18,582 bases of DNA from Gelria sp. (GTDB taxonomy: Bacteria; Bacillota; Syntrophomonadia; Syntrophomonadales; Syntrophomonadaceae), in NCBI GenBank assembly GCA_012839665.1, contig DUMX01000081.1, forward strand, positions 1-18,582, given 5' to 3'. The first letter of the stretch is position 1; each line of letters begins with the position of its first letter. Of the stretch, positions 1-9,150 are shown in pieces. The notes beneath the pieces are model-generated. The model saw nothing but the letters and a program-made list of their open reading frames with translations, ran no database searches and had not been told where the DNA came from. The position numbers and the translations under genes were made by a program.

Positions 1-1023
1 ATGTCCTATACGGAAAATGACATCATCTAGTTGCTGCTGACCTCCAGCCATTACTATATTAAATTCCTCTCTCATGGCCCATCGTATGCGGTTGGCTCCC
101 AATTCAGGTGGAGCAATAACCGAGGTTAGTGCTGGGGAAGCATGTTCATCTGCTGCCAGCAACTCCAGTTTCATTTCTTTTGCGGCTTCTCGCACCATAT
201 GGCGGTAGTTCATGTGCCTGGCAATTATATTTTCTAAACCCTCTTCCTGCATTATACGCAGGGATTCCTGTAATCCATAATAAAGTGTTACCGGGGGGGT
301 AAAAGGAGTTTGCCCTTTTTCCAGGTAATTAAGTCCCTTGCCTACATCCCAGTAATATTTGTAATTGCTGTTCTTAGCATAAACTTGTAATGCTTTATCA
401 TTAAATGCCATAAAAGCCAGCCCCGGGGGTATCATGAAAGCCTTTTGCGAACCACTTATTACTACATCCAGATTCCATTTATCCATATATAAATCGGCCA
501 CTGCCAGACTACTGACAGCGTCAACCATTAACAGGGCGGGATGATCGCCCAGGGCTTGACTGATATTTTTTATATCGTTGCATACACCCGTAGACGTCTC
601 ATTGTGAGTAATTAGTATAGCCTTTATTTCATGATTAACATCTGCAATTATCTTCTCTTTTATTATTTCCGGATCAGCCGCCTGTCCCCAGGGAAAATCG
701 ATTTTCTCAACCAGAGCTCCATACTCAGCTGCTATTGAGGCAAAACGGTCACCAAATACACCTATAGAGATGGCTAATACCCGTTCTCCTGGAGATATAA
801 AGTTTACCACCGCAGCTTCAAGTGCTCCAGTACCTGAGGCCGGATAAATTAATACATTATGTTGGGTACGGTAAATTTGCTTTACCCCTTCAATTACTTC
901 GTCTAGTATCTGTTTAAACTCGGGTCCCCGGTGATTAATAACCGGTTTAGACATTGCCCGCACTACTCTTTCCGGTACGGGAGTGGGGCCGGGAAGCAGC
1001 AAAAACTGTTCGCCCACAATCAT
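1..1023 (-). CDS. Class V PLP-dependent aminotransferase (serine/alanine-glyoxylate type), C-terminus cut by window edge
   Basis: The frame is open for 341 codons from ATG 1023 to base 1. Family members are about 380 residues, so roughly 40 C-terminal residues lie outside the window. The N-terminus LLPGPTPVP and the HRGPEF segment (residues 31-36) are typical of the alanine-glyoxylate/serine-pyruvate aminotransferase family. The PLP Schiff-base lysine should be K194 in SGSQKAF, with D168 in VDAVSS as the residue facing the pyridine nitrogen and the THNETSTG segment at 139-146. AAGGAGG lies 12 bases before the ATG. The gene is preceded by a serine T-box, so the likely role is amino transfer in serine synthesis or serine-glyoxylate exchange. 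In many anaerobes this family sits next to serA and may replace SerC; that neighbour is not visible here. The exact substrate cannot be read from sequence. Confidence 0.9.
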   Translation of the reverse strand, partial: MIVGEQFLLLPGPTPVPERVVRAMSKPVINHRGPEFKQILDEVIEGVKQIYRTQHNVLIYPASGTGALEAAVVNFISPGERVLAISIGVFGDRFASIAAEYGALVEKIDFPWGQAADPEIIKEKIIADVNHEIKAILITHNETSTGVCNDIKNISQALGDHPALLMVDAVSSLAVADLYMDKWNLDVVISGSQKAFMIPPGLAFMAFNDKALQVYAKNSNYKYYWDVGKGLNYLEKGQTPFTPPVTLYYGLQESLRIMQEEGLENIIARHMNYRHMVREAAKEMKLELLAADEHASPALTSVIAPPELGANRIRWAMREEFNIVMAGGQQQLDDVIFRIGH

Positions 1024-1049
1024 CTGCTTAAAAACCCTCCTTAAAATCT

Positions 1050-1083
1050 AAAAAACCCCCCGCCCACTATAAGGGACGAGAGG
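1050..1083 (-). terminator. T-box-controlled intrinsic terminator
   Basis: On the minus strand CCTCTCGTCCC pairs with GGGCGGGGGG around a TTATAGT loop, with one bulged T and some G-U pairs, followed by six T residues. The 5' arm adjoins the T-box element and overlaps sequence used by the antiterminator, as in other T-box leaders. Confidence 0.88.
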
Positions 1084-1290
1084 TTATTCCCGCGTTGCCA
1101 CCCTACTTGGTGTTTAGTTAACACCCAGCTTGGAGGTTATATCGGTACCACCGGTACTGCTTTCGCAGTCTGCATCCAGGGTGGATTCAAAATTCGGCTG
1201 CTCTGGTTCACACCCGCCACCAGTTCTCTGGGCCAACCTGATATTTTTACTAATCCCTTTCATCGCATTAAACTATATGCTTAAAGATTG
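1050..1290 (-). promoter_or_regulatory. T-box riboswitch, serine specific (specifier UCC)
   Basis: Read on the minus strand, the leader has the distal Stem I signature with GTGTGAACC at 1213-1205, then the specifier loop GAATCCACCC at 1188-1179. The in-register codon TCC (1185-1183) encodes serine. A Stem III hairpin GGTGTT/AACACC follows, then the T-box AGGGTGGCAACGCG (1104-1091). The UGGC bulge (1100-1097) would pair with GCCA, and bacterial tRNA-Ser normally carries discriminator base G, so the second contact agrees with the specifier. The competing terminator occupies 1083-1050. Uncharged tRNA-Ser should favour the antiterminator and switch on the downstream aminotransferase. Confidence 0.93.
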
Positions 1291-1296
1291 GGTATT

Positions 1297-1325
1297 ATTA
1301 TATTACATAAACCCTACTTTGGCAA
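1297..1325 (-). promoter_or_regulatory. SigA-type promoter of the T-box/aminotransferase unit
   Basis: TTGCCA (1325-1320) and a perfect TATAAT (1302-1297) are separated by 17 bases. Transcription would start near 1290, just before T-box Stem I. The -35 box lies about 10 bases after the pdxS stop codon, so this unit is transcribed independently of pdxS. Confidence 0.8.
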
Positions 1326-1334
1326 GGAGCCTTC

Positions 1335-2219
1335 CTACCAACCTCGCTCCTGCATCCTCTCCTCCGGTTTGATGGTGCTGATATCAATTCCAACCATGGC
1401 CTCCCCCAGGTCTTTGGAAACTTCGGCCAGTACCGCAGGGTCATTATAATTAGTAGTAGCTGCTACAATAGCCCGGGCCCGTTTTACAGGATCACCAGAT
1501 TTAAATATCCCCGACCCCACAAATATACCGTCACAGCCTAACTGCATCATCATAGCTGCATCAGCCGGTGTAGCAATGCCACCAGCAGCAAAATTAACTA
1601 CCGGTAGCCTCTTAAGTTGGGCTGTTTTTACTACCAGCTCATAGGGAGCCTGTAGCTCTTTGGCTGCAGCCATTAGTTCTTCTTGGGGCAGGTTGCTGAC
1701 CCATCTGATTTCATCCATTACCTGGCGAATGTGGCGTACTGCTTCTATTACATTACCGGTACCGGGCTCACCTTTGGTTCTTATCATTTCTGCACCTTCG
1801 CCCATACGGCGCAGTGCTTCCCCTAAATTGCGGGCTCCACATACGAAAGGTGTTTCAAACATCTTCTTGTCAATGTGATATTTATCATCAGCCGGGGTCA
1901 ATACTTCACTTTCATCTATATAATCAATTCCCAGGTTTTCTAAAATCTGGGCCTCAACAAAATGTCCTATACGACATTTGGCCATTACTGGTATAGAAAC
2001 GGCGTCTATTATACGTAAAATAATACTGGGATCTGCCATCCTAGCAATTCCACCGGCAGCACGAATGTCAGCTGGCACTCTTTCCAGAGCCATGACTGCA
2101 CAGGCTCCAGCCTGTTCAGCTATCCTGGCCTGTTCAGGTGTAGTTACATCCATTATTACTCCGCCCCTTAATTGTTGGACGAGACTATCTGATTTTGGTT
2201 TAATACCCTGCTCTCCCAT
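1335..2219 (-). CDS. pdxS: Pyridoxal 5'-phosphate synthase lyase subunit PdxS
   Basis: This synthase subunit condenses ribose 5-phosphate, glyceraldehyde 3-phosphate and ammonia to PLP in the DXP-independent route. The protein has 294 residues, the usual length, and is a (beta/alpha)8 barrel. D24 in VIMDV, K81 in VMAKCRIGH and K149 in RTKGEPGTGN match the catalytic Asp and the two Schiff-base lysines of characterised PdxS. The ATG has GGAGGTG 9 bases upstream. The gene begins 21 bp after gyrA and probably ends the dnaA-gyrA transcript. The glutaminase partner gene pdxT, usually adjacent, is not on either side here, so PdxT would have to be encoded elsewhere. Confidence 0.97.
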   Translation of the reverse strand: MGEQGIKPKSDSLVQQLRGGVIMDVTTPEQARIAEQAGACAVMALERVPADIRAAGGIARMADPSIILRIIDAVSIPVMAKCRIGHFVEAQILENLGIDYIDESEVLTPADDKYHIDKKMFETPFVCGARNLGEALRRMGEGAEMIRTKGEPGTGNVIEAVRHIRQVMDEIRWVSNLPQEELMAAAKELQAPYELVVKTAQLKRLPVVNFAAGGIATPADAAMMMQLGCDGIFVGSGIFKSGDPVKRARAIVAATTNYNDPAVLAEVSKDLGEAMVGIDISTIKPEERMQERGW

Positions 2220-2240
2220 AATCTAAACACCTCCACTGAG

Positions 2241-4679
2241 CTATTCTTCCTTTTCCGCCTTAATGCGAGCCATACTCACAATCTTGTCATTTTCCGGCAG
2301 TCGCATTAATAATACCCCCCGGGAATAACGTTTCTGCCGGGATATATCTCCTGCCTCCAGACGAATAACCTGTCCTTCTCCGGTTAGAAGTACTAGCTCT
2401 TCATCTTCGGAAACTAACTGAAAAGCCACTAACTTTCCATTTTTATCAGTAATGTCTATGGCTTTTAGTCCTTTACCACCTCGGTTCTGTACCCGATATT
2501 CGCTGGTTGCCGTTCTTTTACCATATCCGTTCTCGGTTACTAGTAAAGCATCGGCACCTTCACGGTATTTGTCAACACCGATAACTACATCTCCCTGTGC
2601 CAGACGAACCGCCCTTACCCCGGTGGCATTCCTGCCCATGGCCCGGGCCTGGTCCTCTTTAAATATTATAGATTTCCCGTAGGAAGTGAATATCATAATA
2701 CGGTCGCCTTTTTCTATTCGTTTTACCCCCATTAATTCATCACCTTCCCGCAAATTTAAAGCAATCAGACCAGTTCTGCGGATATTTTCAAAAGCAGATA
2801 AAGCTACTTTTTTAATAGTCCCTTTACGGGTTACCATTATCAAATGACGGCGGGGGTCAAGATAACGAGCAGCAACCATGGTAGTTACTCTTTCTTCCGG
2901 CCTCAGTTCCAGGAAGTTAATTAAGGGCATACCTTTGGCTTGCCGGGATGATTCCGGGAGACGATAAGCTTTGGTAGAAAACACCCGCCCGGTGTTGGTA
3001 AAGAAGAGGACATTGGCCAGAACACTGGTAATAATAACACTGCTGACTACGTCCTCAGCTCTGGTAGTAGTAGAACTTACTCCTTTACCACCGCGCCGCT
3101 GGGATTTGTAAGTGTCCAATGGTTGCCTCTTAATATATCCCCGATTGCTCAAGGTAATCATGACCTCATGGTCCTCAATCAAATCTTCAATATCATACTC
3201 GCTTATTTCCCAACTGATTTCGGTTCTGCGCGGGTCCGCATATCTACGTTTAACCTCATCCAAATCCTCTTTAATTATTGCCTTTATCCGCTCGGGACGA
3301 GCTAGTATATCTTCGAAGTCAGCAATACGGTCCAGCAATTCCCCGTGTTCATCTTCCAGTTTGTTACGCTCTAAACCGGTTAACTGAGCCAGGCGCATAT
3401 CCAATATGGCGTTGGCCTGAATCTCGGTTAATTGAAAACGGATTATTAATCCTTGTCGAGCTTCGTCTCTGTCTTTGCTCTGGCGAATCAGTTTAATCAC
3501 TTCATCCAAGTGATCCAGGGCTTTTAGCAATCCTTCCACTATATGCAGGCGGTCCCGAGCTACTTTTAAATCAAAACGGGTACGCCGAGTAATAACCTCT
3601 TTACGATGGTCAATATAGTTTAACATCATCTCTTTTAAACTAAGTACCCGAGGTTGTCCATCTACCAGGGCCAACATGATGATACCGAAGCTATTTTCCA
3701 TTTGGGTATGCCGAAACAGCTGATTAACTATTATATTTACATTAACATCTTTCCTGACCTCGACAACTATGCGGATACCTTCACGGTCAGATTCGTCTCT
3801 TAAGTCAACAATGCCCTCTATTTTTTTATCACGAACCAATTCTGCTATTTTTTCCACCAACCGAGCTTTATTAACCAGGTAGGGAATTTCGGTAATAATA
3901 ATGACATTTCTGCCACCTTTACCTTCTTCTATAGTGTAACGAGCCCGAGTTTTAAAGCTACCCCGGCCAGTAGTATAAGCTTTTTTTATTCCCTCGGTGC
4001 CCATGATTATGCCGGCAGTAGGAAGGTCAGGTCCGGGTATTTTTTCCATCAGCTCTTCCAGGCTAACCCCCGGATTATCTATTAACAGTTCTAACCCTTC
4101 TACTACCTCGCCCAAGTTATGGGGTGGTATGTTAGTAGCCATCCCTACAGCAATGCCGGCAGTTCCATTTATCAACAAATTGGGAATGCGGGCAGGTAAG
4201 ACCTGGGGTTCCTGTCGGCTATCATCATAGTTAGGACGCCAATCAACCGTATCTTTCTCTATATCCTTTAATAGTTCCCCGGCAATACGGGCCATACGGC
4301 TTTCGGTGTAACGCATAGCTGCAGCGGCGTCACCATCAATGGAGCCAAAATTACCATGACCATCTATTAAGGGGTAACGCGTAGAGAAATCTTGCGCCAT
4401 TTTAACCATAGTATCATATATGGCAGAATCCCCATGGGGATGATATTTCCCCATAACTTCCCCTACTATATTCGCTGATTTTTTATGCGCTTTTTCGTAG
4501 GTTATACCCTGGTCATAAAGTGCGTAAAGTATACGCCGGTGCACAGGCTTGAGTCCATCTCTAACATCGGGAATAGCACGAGATACGATAACACTCATGG
4601 AATATTCCAGGAATGATTTTTTAACTTCTTTTTCAATATCAATCGGAACTACCCGATCAAATAAACTACCTTCTGACAA
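2241..4679 (-). CDS. gyrA: DNA gyrase subunit A
   Basis: This is the DNA breakage-reunion subunit of the A2B2 gyrase, which introduces negative supercoils ahead of forks. The 812-residue length is normal. The catalytic tyrosine is Y124 in AAMRYTE. The quinolone-resistance region reads HPHGDSAIYD, with Ser (S85) and Asp (D89) at the two usual resistance positions, so the susceptible residues are present. The GyrA box QRRGGKG is at 527-533, starting the C-terminal beta-pinwheel that wraps DNA and separates gyrase from topoisomerase IV. The start codon is TTG at 4679, supported by AGAGGAG about 10 bases upstream and by the conserved N-terminus. It lies 15 bp downstream of gyrB. Confidence 0.98.
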   Translation of the reverse strand: MSEGSLFDRVVPIDIEKEVKKSFLEYSMSVIVSRAIPDVRDGLKPVHRRILYALYDQGITYEKAHKKSANIVGEVMGKYHPHGDSAIYDTMVKMAQDFSTRYPLIDGHGNFGSIDGDAAAAMRYTESRMARIAGELLKDIEKDTVDWRPNYDDSRQEPQVLPARIPNLLINGTAGIAVGMATNIPPHNLGEVVEGLELLIDNPGVSLEELMEKIPGPDLPTAGIIMGTEGIKKAYTTGRGSFKTRARYTIEEGKGGRNVIIITEIPYLVNKARLVEKIAELVRDKKIEGIVDLRDESDREGIRIVVEVRKDVNVNIIVNQLFRHTQMENSFGIIMLALVDGQPRVLSLKEMMLNYIDHRKEVITRRTRFDLKVARDRLHIVEGLLKALDHLDEVIKLIRQSKDRDEARQGLIIRFQLTEIQANAILDMRLAQLTGLERNKLEDEHGELLDRIADFEDILARPERIKAIIKEDLDEVKRRYADPRRTEISWEISEYDIEDLIEDHEVMITLSNRGYIKRQPLDTYKSQRRGGKGVSSTTTRAEDVVSSVIITSVLANVLFFTNTGRVFSTKAYRLPESSRQAKGMPLINFLELRPEERVTTMVAARYLDPRRHLIMVTRKGTIKKVALSAFENIRRTGLIALNLREGDELMGVKRIEKGDRIMIFTSYGKSIIFKEDQARAMGRNATGVRAVRLAQGDVVIGVDKYREGADALLVTENGYGKRTATSEYRVQNRGGKGLKAIDITDKNGKLVAFQLVSEDEELVLLTGEGQVIRLEAGDISRQKRYSRGVLLMRLPENDKIVSMARIKAEKEE

Positions 4680-4694
4680 AAATTATCACTCCTC

Positions 4695-6599
4695 TTATAT
4701 ATCCAAGTTGGTTGCATATCTGGCATTGGCCTCGATAAACTCGCGACGAGGCTGTACATTATCGCCCATCAAATCGGAGAATATTTCATCAGCTCTTATA
4801 GCATCTTCTACGGTTACTTGTAAAACTGTTCGGTTAAGTGGGTCCATGGTGGTTTCCCATAATTGTTGAGGGGTCATTTCACCCAGACCTTTATAGCGCT
4901 GAATAGTCCATTTTTTATTAGATTCCTCGATAAAGCGGTTTAATTCAACTTCATCATGGAAATAGTGTATTTCGTTACCCCGCTTTAATCCGTATAAGGG
5001 TGGTTGGGCAATGTAGATATACCCTTGTTCAACTAGTTCCTTCATAAAACGATAAAAGAAGGTTAAGAGCAATACCCGAATATGAGAGCCATCTACATCA
5101 GCATCTGTCATAATAAAGAGACGATGGTAACGGGCCTTATTTATATCAAAATCTTCGTCTATGCCAGTACCAATAGCGGTAATCAGGGCTCTAATTTCCG
5201 CGTTGGCCAGTACCCGGTCCAGGCGCGATTTTTCCACATTAAGAATTTTACCCTGCAAGGGTAGTATAGCCTGGAAATTTCGGTCTCTACCCTGTTTTGC
5301 CGAACCACCGGCAGAGTCACCCTCTACTATGAAGAGCTCACACATAGCCGGGTCTTTATTACTGCAATCAGCCAGTTTACCCGGCAGGGCCGTTGATTCT
5401 AGAGCACTTTTACGCCGAGTTAGTTCCCGGGCTTTTTTAGCTGCCTCCCGGGCCCGGCGAGCGGAAATGGCCTTGTCCAATATTCTTTTAGCTATAGTCG
5501 GATTTTCATTAAGATAGTCCTCCATGCTTTCGTATACCGTGCTTTCTACTATACCCCTGATATAAGTATTACCCAGTTTAGTCTTGGTCTGGCCTTCAAA
5601 CTGGGGGTCTTTTACTAACACGGATATAATACCCGCCATTCCTTCTCTAATATCTTCACCACTCAAGTTAGTATCATTTTCTTTGAGAATATTCTGTTTT
5701 TTAGCATATTCGTTAACCACCCGGGTGAGGCCATTTTTGAAACCTATTTCATGGGTACCGCCTTCCTGGGTGCGGATATTATTAGCAAAAGAGTATAAGT
5801 TTTCGCTATACCCGGTATTATATTGAATCGCTACCTGGACAATAACGTCATCCTTCTTTTTTTCAAAATAGACTGGATCGGTATATATTACATCCTTTTT
5901 CTTGTTTACATAAGCGACAAAATCACGTAGGCCCCCGGAGTAAAGCAATTCTTTTTTGAAGATTTCCTCTTCTCTTTCATCAGTAAATGTTATTTTTAAG
6001 CCCCGGTTAAGAAATGCTAATTCCCGCAGGCGTTGAATAATTATTTCCCTTTCAAATACGATGTCTTCAAATATTTCCGGATCAGGGTAGAAACGTATAC
6101 TAGTTCCGGTTTTCTTCGTGTTCCCGACTTCTTTTATCGCTTCTACCGGCTTACCTTTTTCATAAGTTTGGGTATAAAGGTGTCCGTCCCTTCTAACTGT
6201 CACTTCCATACAACTGGATAGAGCACTAACTACCGACATACCTACTCCGTGCAGACCACCGGATATGCTATAGCCACTACCCCCAAATTTCCCGCCCGAG
6301 TGCAGAGTGGTTAATATAACCTCCAGAGCGGGAATACCCATGGTCGGGTGAATATCTACCGGTATTCCCCTGCCATTATCACTTACACTGACACTATTGT
6401 CAGAATGTATAATCACATCTATATGGTCACAATAACTGGCTACTGCCTCATCTATGCTATTATCTACAATTTCAAAAACCAGGTGATGTAATCCTCTGGG
6501 ACCTGTTGATCCGATATACATACCCGGTCTTTTACGAACTGCCTCCAATCCTTCCAGTACCTGGATATCAGAAGCATTGTAACCGTTTTCCCCGTTCAA
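4695..6599 (-). CDS. gyrB: DNA gyrase subunit B
   Basis: This is the ATPase and TOPRIM subunit of gyrase, 634 residues. The GHKL ATPase is shown by E43 in FEIVDNSIDEA, DNGRGIP (74-80) and GGLHGVG (114-120). The transducer domain carries the QTK loop (337-339). The TOPRIM metal site is formed by EGDSAGG (426-432) and DADVDGSH (499-506). The C-terminal QRYKGLGEM segment is typical of type IIA B subunits. The start is TTG at 6599, with AAGGAGG 8 bases before it, and lies only 2 bp after the remB stop, so translation is probably coupled. Adjacency to recF and an adjoining gyrA make gyrase, not topoisomerase IV, the right call. Confidence 0.98.
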   Translation of the reverse strand: MNGENGYNASDIQVLEGLEAVRKRPGMYIGSTGPRGLHHLVFEIVDNSIDEAVASYCDHIDVIIHSDNSVSVSDNGRGIPVDIHPTMGIPALEVILTTLHSGGKFGGSGYSISGGLHGVGMSVVSALSSCMEVTVRRDGHLYTQTYEKGKPVEAIKEVGNTKKTGTSIRFYPDPEIFEDIVFEREIIIQRLRELAFLNRGLKITFTDEREEEIFKKELLYSGGLRDFVAYVNKKKDVIYTDPVYFEKKKDDVIVQVAIQYNTGYSENLYSFANNIRTQEGGTHEIGFKNGLTRVVNEYAKKQNILKENDTNLSGEDIREGMAGIISVLVKDPQFEGQTKTKLGNTYIRGIVESTVYESMEDYLNENPTIAKRILDKAISARRAREAAKKARELTRRKSALESTALPGKLADCSNKDPAMCELFIVEGDSAGGSAKQGRDRNFQAILPLQGKILNVEKSRLDRVLANAEIRALITAIGTGIDEDFDINKARYHRLFIMTDADVDGSHIRVLLLTFFYRFMKELVEQGYIYIAQPPLYGLKRGNEIHYFHDEVELNRFIEESNKKWTIQRYKGLGEMTPQQLWETTMDPLNRTVLQVTVEDAIRADEIFSDLMGDNVQPRREFIEANARYATNLDI

Positions 6600-6601
6600 A
6601 A

Positions 6602-6853
6602 TTAAACCTCCTTGCAGTAAGTGAACGCCCGTTTATAAAGAGTAGTAGATGAAATAGGTGATAAATAAACCTTATTATCACAAACAATCAGGGCTTTTTC
6701 TTTACCCTTTTTACTAATATTAATTAATTTTTTATCCAGTTTAGCGGTATCGATAATATCTATAAGATCTTCTGATAATGGGGGTTCTATATTTAATATA
6801 GCTATTAAATTTTGTGAAGATATAATGTAATTGTTTCCCAGGTGAATATACAC
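6602..6853 (-). CDS. remB: RemB-like extracellular matrix regulator (DUF370)
   Basis: This is an 83-residue protein beginning MYIHLGNNYIISSQN and containing YLSPISSTTLYKRA, which matches the B. subtilis YaaB/RemB family (about 81 residues) in length, start and the C-terminal SPLSSSTLKKRA motif. The family is related to RemA, a DNA-binding activator of biofilm matrix genes; the biochemical role of RemB itself is less clear. The start codon is GTG with AAGGGG about 8 bases upstream. It sits between recF (13 bp) and gyrB (2 bp), the same place as yaaB in Bacillus, which strongly supports the assignment. Function in this organism is inferred only from family. Confidence 0.88.
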   Translation of the reverse strand: MYIHLGNNYIISSQNLIAILNIEPPLSEDLIDIIDTAKLDKKLINISKKGKEKALIVCDNKVYLSPISSTTLYKRAFTYCKEV

Positions 6854-6866
6854 GGTATTACCCCTT

Positions 6867-7955
6867 TCATTGTATTTTTCCTTTTTCTACCGTAGATACT
6901 GCTGCTTGTCCATATTCAATGTCGTTCAAATATACCGAAGTTAGGAAGCTTTGAAATGCTGCTTCCTGTAGGTGATCCAGCAGTAATTGCCTTCTTTGGG
7001 CGTCAAGTTCGGATAATACCTCGTCCAGCAAAAAAACCGGGTAAAAACTGCTAATTTTCCTGAAGGTATAAAGTTCTGCCAGTTTCAAGGCTACCGCAAT
7101 ATTTCTCTGTTGACCTTGAGAGGCAAAATATCTTGCCATCCGACCGTCCTGGTAGATATGCATATCATCCAGGTGAGGACCAACCAGGGTACTTTTTCTT
7201 CTTCTTTCCTGCTCTGTTTTTTCTTGTATTTGTTTTTTCAGAGCTGTTTTTAAAATCTCCAAATTTATTTTACCACTATCAATTGGAATTGAAAGTGCAT
7301 ATCTGATTTTTAGCTGGCCCTCCTGGTTAATTTCTTTATAAATCGAGGAACTGCTTTCATCCAGAATACTTATGAGATTTATTCGTGCCAGTATTATGCG
7401 AGCAGCATTTTCTATGAAAATCTCCTCTATAATTTTAAAAGACCTGGTATTAGATTGTTCCCTTTTTAATAAAAAATTCCTCTTTTTTAATATTTTACCA
7501 TAATTGGCCAGGTTGTAACCGTATTCGCTTTGTATTTGTCCCAGAATAAAATCCAGGAATTGCCGGCGCTTTCCTGGTGAGCCTTTAATCAAATATAAAT
7601 CGTCTGGAGTAAAAAGAACCACCCGCAGACGATCGCTATGGTTAAAAGTAGTTTTTTTCGAGTTAATTGCGAAGCTTTTTCTTTCTTTTAAACTATAAGT
7701 TAAGATCGTTTCAATATCTCTTTCGTTATAACTATAACGACCGCGTAAAATAAAAGCTTCTTTTCCGTACCGAACCATGTTCTTATCCTGACCAGTACGA
7801 AAGGAACTACCGGTACTAAGTACATAAATTGACTCTAGCAGGTTAGTCTTACCCTGAGCATTATCTCCCAGTAATATATTCAAACCAGGTTCAGGGTGAT
7901 AATCCAACCGTGTAATATTACGAAAATCTCTGGCTTCTACTTGCCTCAGTTTCAA
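6867..7955 (-). CDS. recF: DNA replication and repair protein RecF
   Basis: RecF is an SMC-like ATPase that, with RecO and RecR, loads RecA at gapped DNA. The protein has 362 residues, normal for the family. Walker A is GDNAQGKT (30-37), the ABC signature is SQGQQRN (279-285), and Walker B with the D-loop is FLLDEVLSELD (308-318). The start is TTG at 7955: it gives the conserved MKLRQVEARDFRN N-terminus, and the only in-frame codons upstream run back to a stop overlapping the end of dnaN. The AGGAG motif is about 15 bases away, unusually far. The S4-domain gene rlbA (yaaA), which separates dnaN and recF in Bacillus, is absent; the gap is 18 bp. Confidence 0.96.
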   Translation of the reverse strand: MKLRQVEARDFRNITRLDYHPEPGLNILLGDNAQGKTNLLESIYVLSTGSSFRTGQDKNMVRYGKEAFILRGRYSYNERDIETILTYSLKERKSFAINSKKTTFNHSDRLRVVLFTPDDLYLIKGSPGKRRQFLDFILGQIQSEYGYNLANYGKILKKRNFLLKREQSNTRSFKIIEEIFIENAARIILARINLISILDESSSSIYKEINQEGQLKIRYALSIPIDSGKINLEILKTALKKQIQEKTEQERRRKSTLVGPHLDDMHIYQDGRMARYFASQGQQRNIAVALKLAELYTFRKISSFYPVFLLDEVLSELDAQRRQLLLDHLQEAAFQSFLTSVYLNDIEYGQAAVSTVEKGKIQ

Positions 7956-7973
7956 AGTATGAAAATCACTCTC

Positions 7974-9113
7974 CTAGCTGGTTGTTCGTAGGGGAACTAG
8001 AACATATAGATAATTATCTTTTTTGGGATTTTGAATTAATGTCGGACTTAATGCGCCAGATAAATGCATATCGATTTCTTCACATTCACCAGTAAAAACC
8101 TTAATTACATCAAGAAAATAATTGGTATTAAAAGCTATTTGAACGTCATTATCCCCACTTAATTTTATATCCTCTATTACTTCTTCTATCTCACCCATCA
8201 TCTCGGAATAAGCATTTACCAGTATTTCCTTGTCGTTAATATTAAAACGAACATGTTGAATTTTAAGCTTATCATCAGTAGGCATAGTCCGCGCTCTTTC
8301 CAGAGTATTTGCCAATACCTCCGTATTTACTGTTAATGACGTATTAAAACTTGAGGGTATAACCAGGTCATAGTTAGGATATTGCCCTTCAATCAAGCGG
8401 GAGAGAAGCATAAAATTATCCTTGGCGAAGATTACATTGTTTTCCGTAAAAGCAATGGTTATAACTTCATCATTGTCGTCTAGAATACGCAATAACTCGT
8501 TAACTGAACGAGTAGGAATAATAAAACTAAAGGGTTCAGTCTCGGCTCCATCAAAGGTATAGGAGAAACAAGCCATACGATGAGTATCCGAAGCTACAAC
8601 TTTCAGTGTATTACTATCTATTATATCAAAAAGAACGCCGGTGAAAACCTGGCGGAAATGAGTAACAGCAGTAGCAAAAGAGGTTTTTCGTAAGGCCTCT
8701 TTAAGTGTTCTTTGGGAAATAGTCATCTTGGTTTGCATTTTTTCTAAGGGCAAATCAGGGTATTCATAATCTCGATAAGTGTTAATGGAACCCGATGAAC
8801 GGCCATAGTTTACATTTAGCTTGGCCCTGTCGTTATCTAATTCTAGAGTAACTGGACCATCGGGCAATAGTTTAATGAAATCAGCAAAATAATGTGCATT
8901 TACCAGTACAGAACCAGGTTCAATGATTTCAACACTACTGCTAGAGGCTTTTATGCCTATTTCCATATCTGTTGCAGTCATTACTAGCCCCTCATCAGAA
9001 TCGGTTTCAATCAATAATCCAGCTAATACCGGTATGGTGTTTTTAGTTGATGCTGCTCGATAGACCAAAGTAGTAAGAGAAGATAAATCTCTTTTTTCCA
9101 TAGTTAATTTCAT
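7974..9113 (-). CDS. dnaN: DNA polymerase III beta subunit (sliding clamp)
   Basis: This is the ring-shaped processivity clamp of the replicative polymerase, a homodimer of three clamp domains per chain. The 379 residues begin MKLTMEKRDLSSL and include the TATDMEIGI segment near residue 50, FAFTENN-like strands in the middle domain and a C-terminal LVPLRTTS close to the usual PMR-type end. The ATG has GGAGGT 8-9 bases upstream. It follows dnaA across a 170-bp gap that holds the unwinding element, as in Bacillus. It is likely part of the dnaA operon, though an additional promoter inside the gap cannot be excluded. Confidence 0.97.
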   Translation of the reverse strand: MKLTMEKRDLSSLTTLVYRAASTKNTIPVLAGLLIETDSDEGLVMTATDMEIGIKASSSSVEIIEPGSVLVNAHYFADFIKLLPDGPVTLELDNDRAKLNVNYGRSSGSINTYRDYEYPDLPLEKMQTKMTISQRTLKEALRKTSFATAVTHFRQVFTGVLFDIIDSNTLKVVASDTHRMACFSYTFDGAETEPFSFIIPTRSVNELLRILDDNDEVITIAFTENNVIFAKDNFMLLSRLIEGQYPNYDLVIPSSFNTSLTVNTEVLANTLERARTMPTDDKLKIQHVRFNINDKEILVNAYSEMMGEIEEVIEDIKLSGDNDVQIAFNTNYFLDVIKVFTGECEEIDMHLSGALSPTLIQNPKKDNYLYVLVPLRTTS

Positions 9114-9150
9114 GATAGCTTACCTCCAAAAACTTATTAACCATGCGGTG

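Noticed and set aside
1130..1372. 80-codon plus-strand frame
   Set aside because: It is antisense to the T-box leader and the pdxS end; the conserved RNA elements on the minus strand explain the sequence.
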